From: JBKPHS01 sp046729975
GTDB lineage: Bacteria > Actinomycetota > Thermoleophilia > Solirubrobacterales > Thermoleophilaceae
DNA length: 5,435 bases
Assembly (NCBI GenBank): GCA_046729975.1
Contig: JBKPHS010000055.1
Location: forward strand, 1-5,435
Direction of reading: 5' to 3'
In this document: piece by piece, positions 4,781 through 5,435 of the stretch
Position numbering within the stretch: the first letter of the stretch is position 1
Layout: the number at the start of each line of letters is the position of its first letter
Made by a program: the position numbers and the translations under genes
Notes under the pieces: model-generated
Told to the model about the DNA's origin: nothing
What the model saw: the letters and a program-made list of their open reading frames with translations, nothing else
The model's database searches: none

Positions 4781-5435
4781 GTCCGCCACCTCCAGGGGTT
4801 TCGATTCGCAGCCGGTCGCCTGGCCGCAGCGTACCCGCGGCCTTTGGCGGCAGCTCGTCGCCGTTCAGCAGGTTGCGGCCGGGCCGGCCCGGCTCGCCGC
4901 TCGCAGCGCCCGGAGGCGCGTGCCGGCGGCGCTCGGTGATCAGCGAGTAGGTCATTTCCTCGCCGGCCTCGAGTTCGCGCACCACGCCGTCGCCGCCCCG
5001 GTGGGCGCCGGCGCCTCCCGATCCGCGCCGGAGGCCGTACTCGACCGCGCGCAGCGGAAACTCGAGCTCGAGCGCCTCGATCGGAGTGTTGAGCGTGTTG
5101 CTCATCGCCACGTGCACAGCGCTCGGGCCGTCGGCGTCCGGGCAGGCGCCCTGGCCGCCGCCGATCGTCTCGTAGTAGGTGAAGCGCTCGTTGCCGAGCG
5201 TCACGTTGTTCATCGTGCCCTGGCCGAGCGCCCGCCCGAAGGCGGCCAGGACCAGGTCCGCCACGCGCGAGGAGGTCTCGACGTTGCCGGCGGCGACGGC
5301 GGCCGGCGGCCGTGCGTTCAGGAGCGATCCCTCCGGCGCCAGCACGCTCACCGGCCTGTACGCGCCGGCGGACGGCGGCACGTCGGGGTCGGTGAGCACG
5401 CGCACGGCGAACCAGCACGCGGACAGGGTCACGGC
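4767..5435 (-). CDS. hyuB: Hydantoinase B/oxoprolinase family protein (HyuB-type), C-terminal part
   Basis: The gene runs in from the right edge, and 222 codons plus TGA (4769-4767) are present, roughly the C-terminal 40% of a protein usually 500-600 residues long. It belongs to the HyuB half of ATP-dependent hydantoinase/oxoprolinase, which works with a HyuA partner to open hydantoin, N-methylhydantoin or 5-oxoproline-like lactams. Related acetone/acetophenone carboxylases share the fold, so the substrate is open. Visible family blocks are RVLTDPDVPPSAG (12-24), NARPPAAVAAGNVETS (40-55), QGTMNN (72-77), FTYYETIGGGQGA (85-97), MSNTLNTPIEALE (111-123), LRRGSGGAG (135-143), RGGDGVVREL (146-155) and the closing GDRLRIETPGGGG. 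The true start and any hyuA lie beyond the window. The GTG at 5432 is internal. The 3' end overlaps the reductase start by 14 bp, indicating one operon. The symbol names the family, not a proven function. Confidence 0.92.
   Translation of the reverse strand, partial: AVTLSACWFAVRVLTDPDVPPSAGAYRPVSVLAPEGSLLNARPPAAVAAGNVETSSRVADLVLAAFGRALGQGTMNNVTLGNERFTYYETIGGGQGACPDADGPSAVHVAMSNTLNTPIEALELEFPLRAVEYGLRRGSGGAGAHRGGDGVVRELEAGEEMTYSLITERRRHAPPGAASGEPGRPGRNLLNGDELPPKAAGTLRPGDRLRIETPGGGGHGEA
4789..4793 (-). promoter_or_regulatory. Ribosome binding site for the reductase, inside hyuB
   Basis: GGAGG on the minus strand lies 8 nt upstream of ATG 4780 and within the Gly-rich end of the hyuB reading frame. 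It decides the start: the GTG at 4789-4787 shares its last G and cannot be served by it. Confidence 0.75.

Noticed and set aside
4781..4789. GTG 4789 as an earlier start of the reductase (300 aa)
   Set aside because: The GTG is part of the Shine-Dalgarno run GGAGGTGG, and the conserved fold begins right after ATG 4780, which has ideal spacing.
4040..4939. 299-codon open frame on the + strand opposite the reductase and hyuB
   Set aside because: It spans the ends of two well-supported minus-strand genes, is Arg/His-rich without family motifs, and is explained by GC bias.
1..5435. Mobile element, CRISPR array or defence system
   Set aside because: No transposase or integrase motifs, terminal repeats with target duplications, or regularly spaced repeats were seen. 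All genes are of metabolic or unknown-function families.

Overview
The window is very GC-rich with strong G/C bias at third codon positions. It uses GTG as well as ATG starts and has tightly packed genes. Together with the gene content (exported penicillin-acylase-family enzymes, a DUF1802 protein, a HyuB-type hydantoinase subunit), this suggests a high-GC Actinomycetota chromosome. A Thermoleophilia/Solirubrobacterales-like lineage is my guess, not something the sequence proves. I see no tRNA, rRNA, CRISPR array, insertion sequence or phage gene. No stretch over 300 bases lacks a gene.

Layout. At the left edge, on the + strand, is the last 113 codons of a penicillin-acylase-family gene (1-342). 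It converges, 15 bp away, on a complete minus-strand penicillin-acylase-family gene (358-3099). The two proteins have homologous C-terminal ends, so the locus is a tail-to-tail paralog pair separated by a strong hairpin (327-356) that probably ends transcription from both sides. The rest of the window is on the minus strand, listed here in transcription order (right to left): the C-terminal part of a HyuB-type hydantoinase/oxoprolinase subunit (4767-5435, start outside the window); a 3-hydroxyisobutyrate-dehydrogenase-family NAD(P)-dependent reductase (3887-4780) whose start overlaps the hyuB end by 14 bp; a 107-bp intergenic region; a DUF1802 protein (3150-3779); and the penicillin-acylase-family gene.

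How the genes fit together. HyuB and the reductase are almost certainly cotranscribed and translationally coupled, and so may act in one catabolic route, but the substrate cannot be read from this sequence. The intergenic region 3780-3886 holds a good sigma-70-like promoter on the minus strand (TTGAAA, 16 bp, TAAAAT). Its -35 box lies inside a perfect inverted repeat, so the DUF1802 gene probably starts a new transcription unit. Whether the acylase is read from that promoter is uncertain: the 50-bp gap before it contains a GC hairpin and its own good ribosome binding site. The acylase is an exported Ntn-hydrolase precursor with a readable autoprocessing site and active site.

I found no clearly new multi-gene system. 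The points most worth a second look are the convergent acylase pair with a shared Cys/Arg-rich tail, the stop-codon-in-loop hairpin between them, the EF-hand-like loop in the acylase, and the promoter embedded in an inverted repeat.
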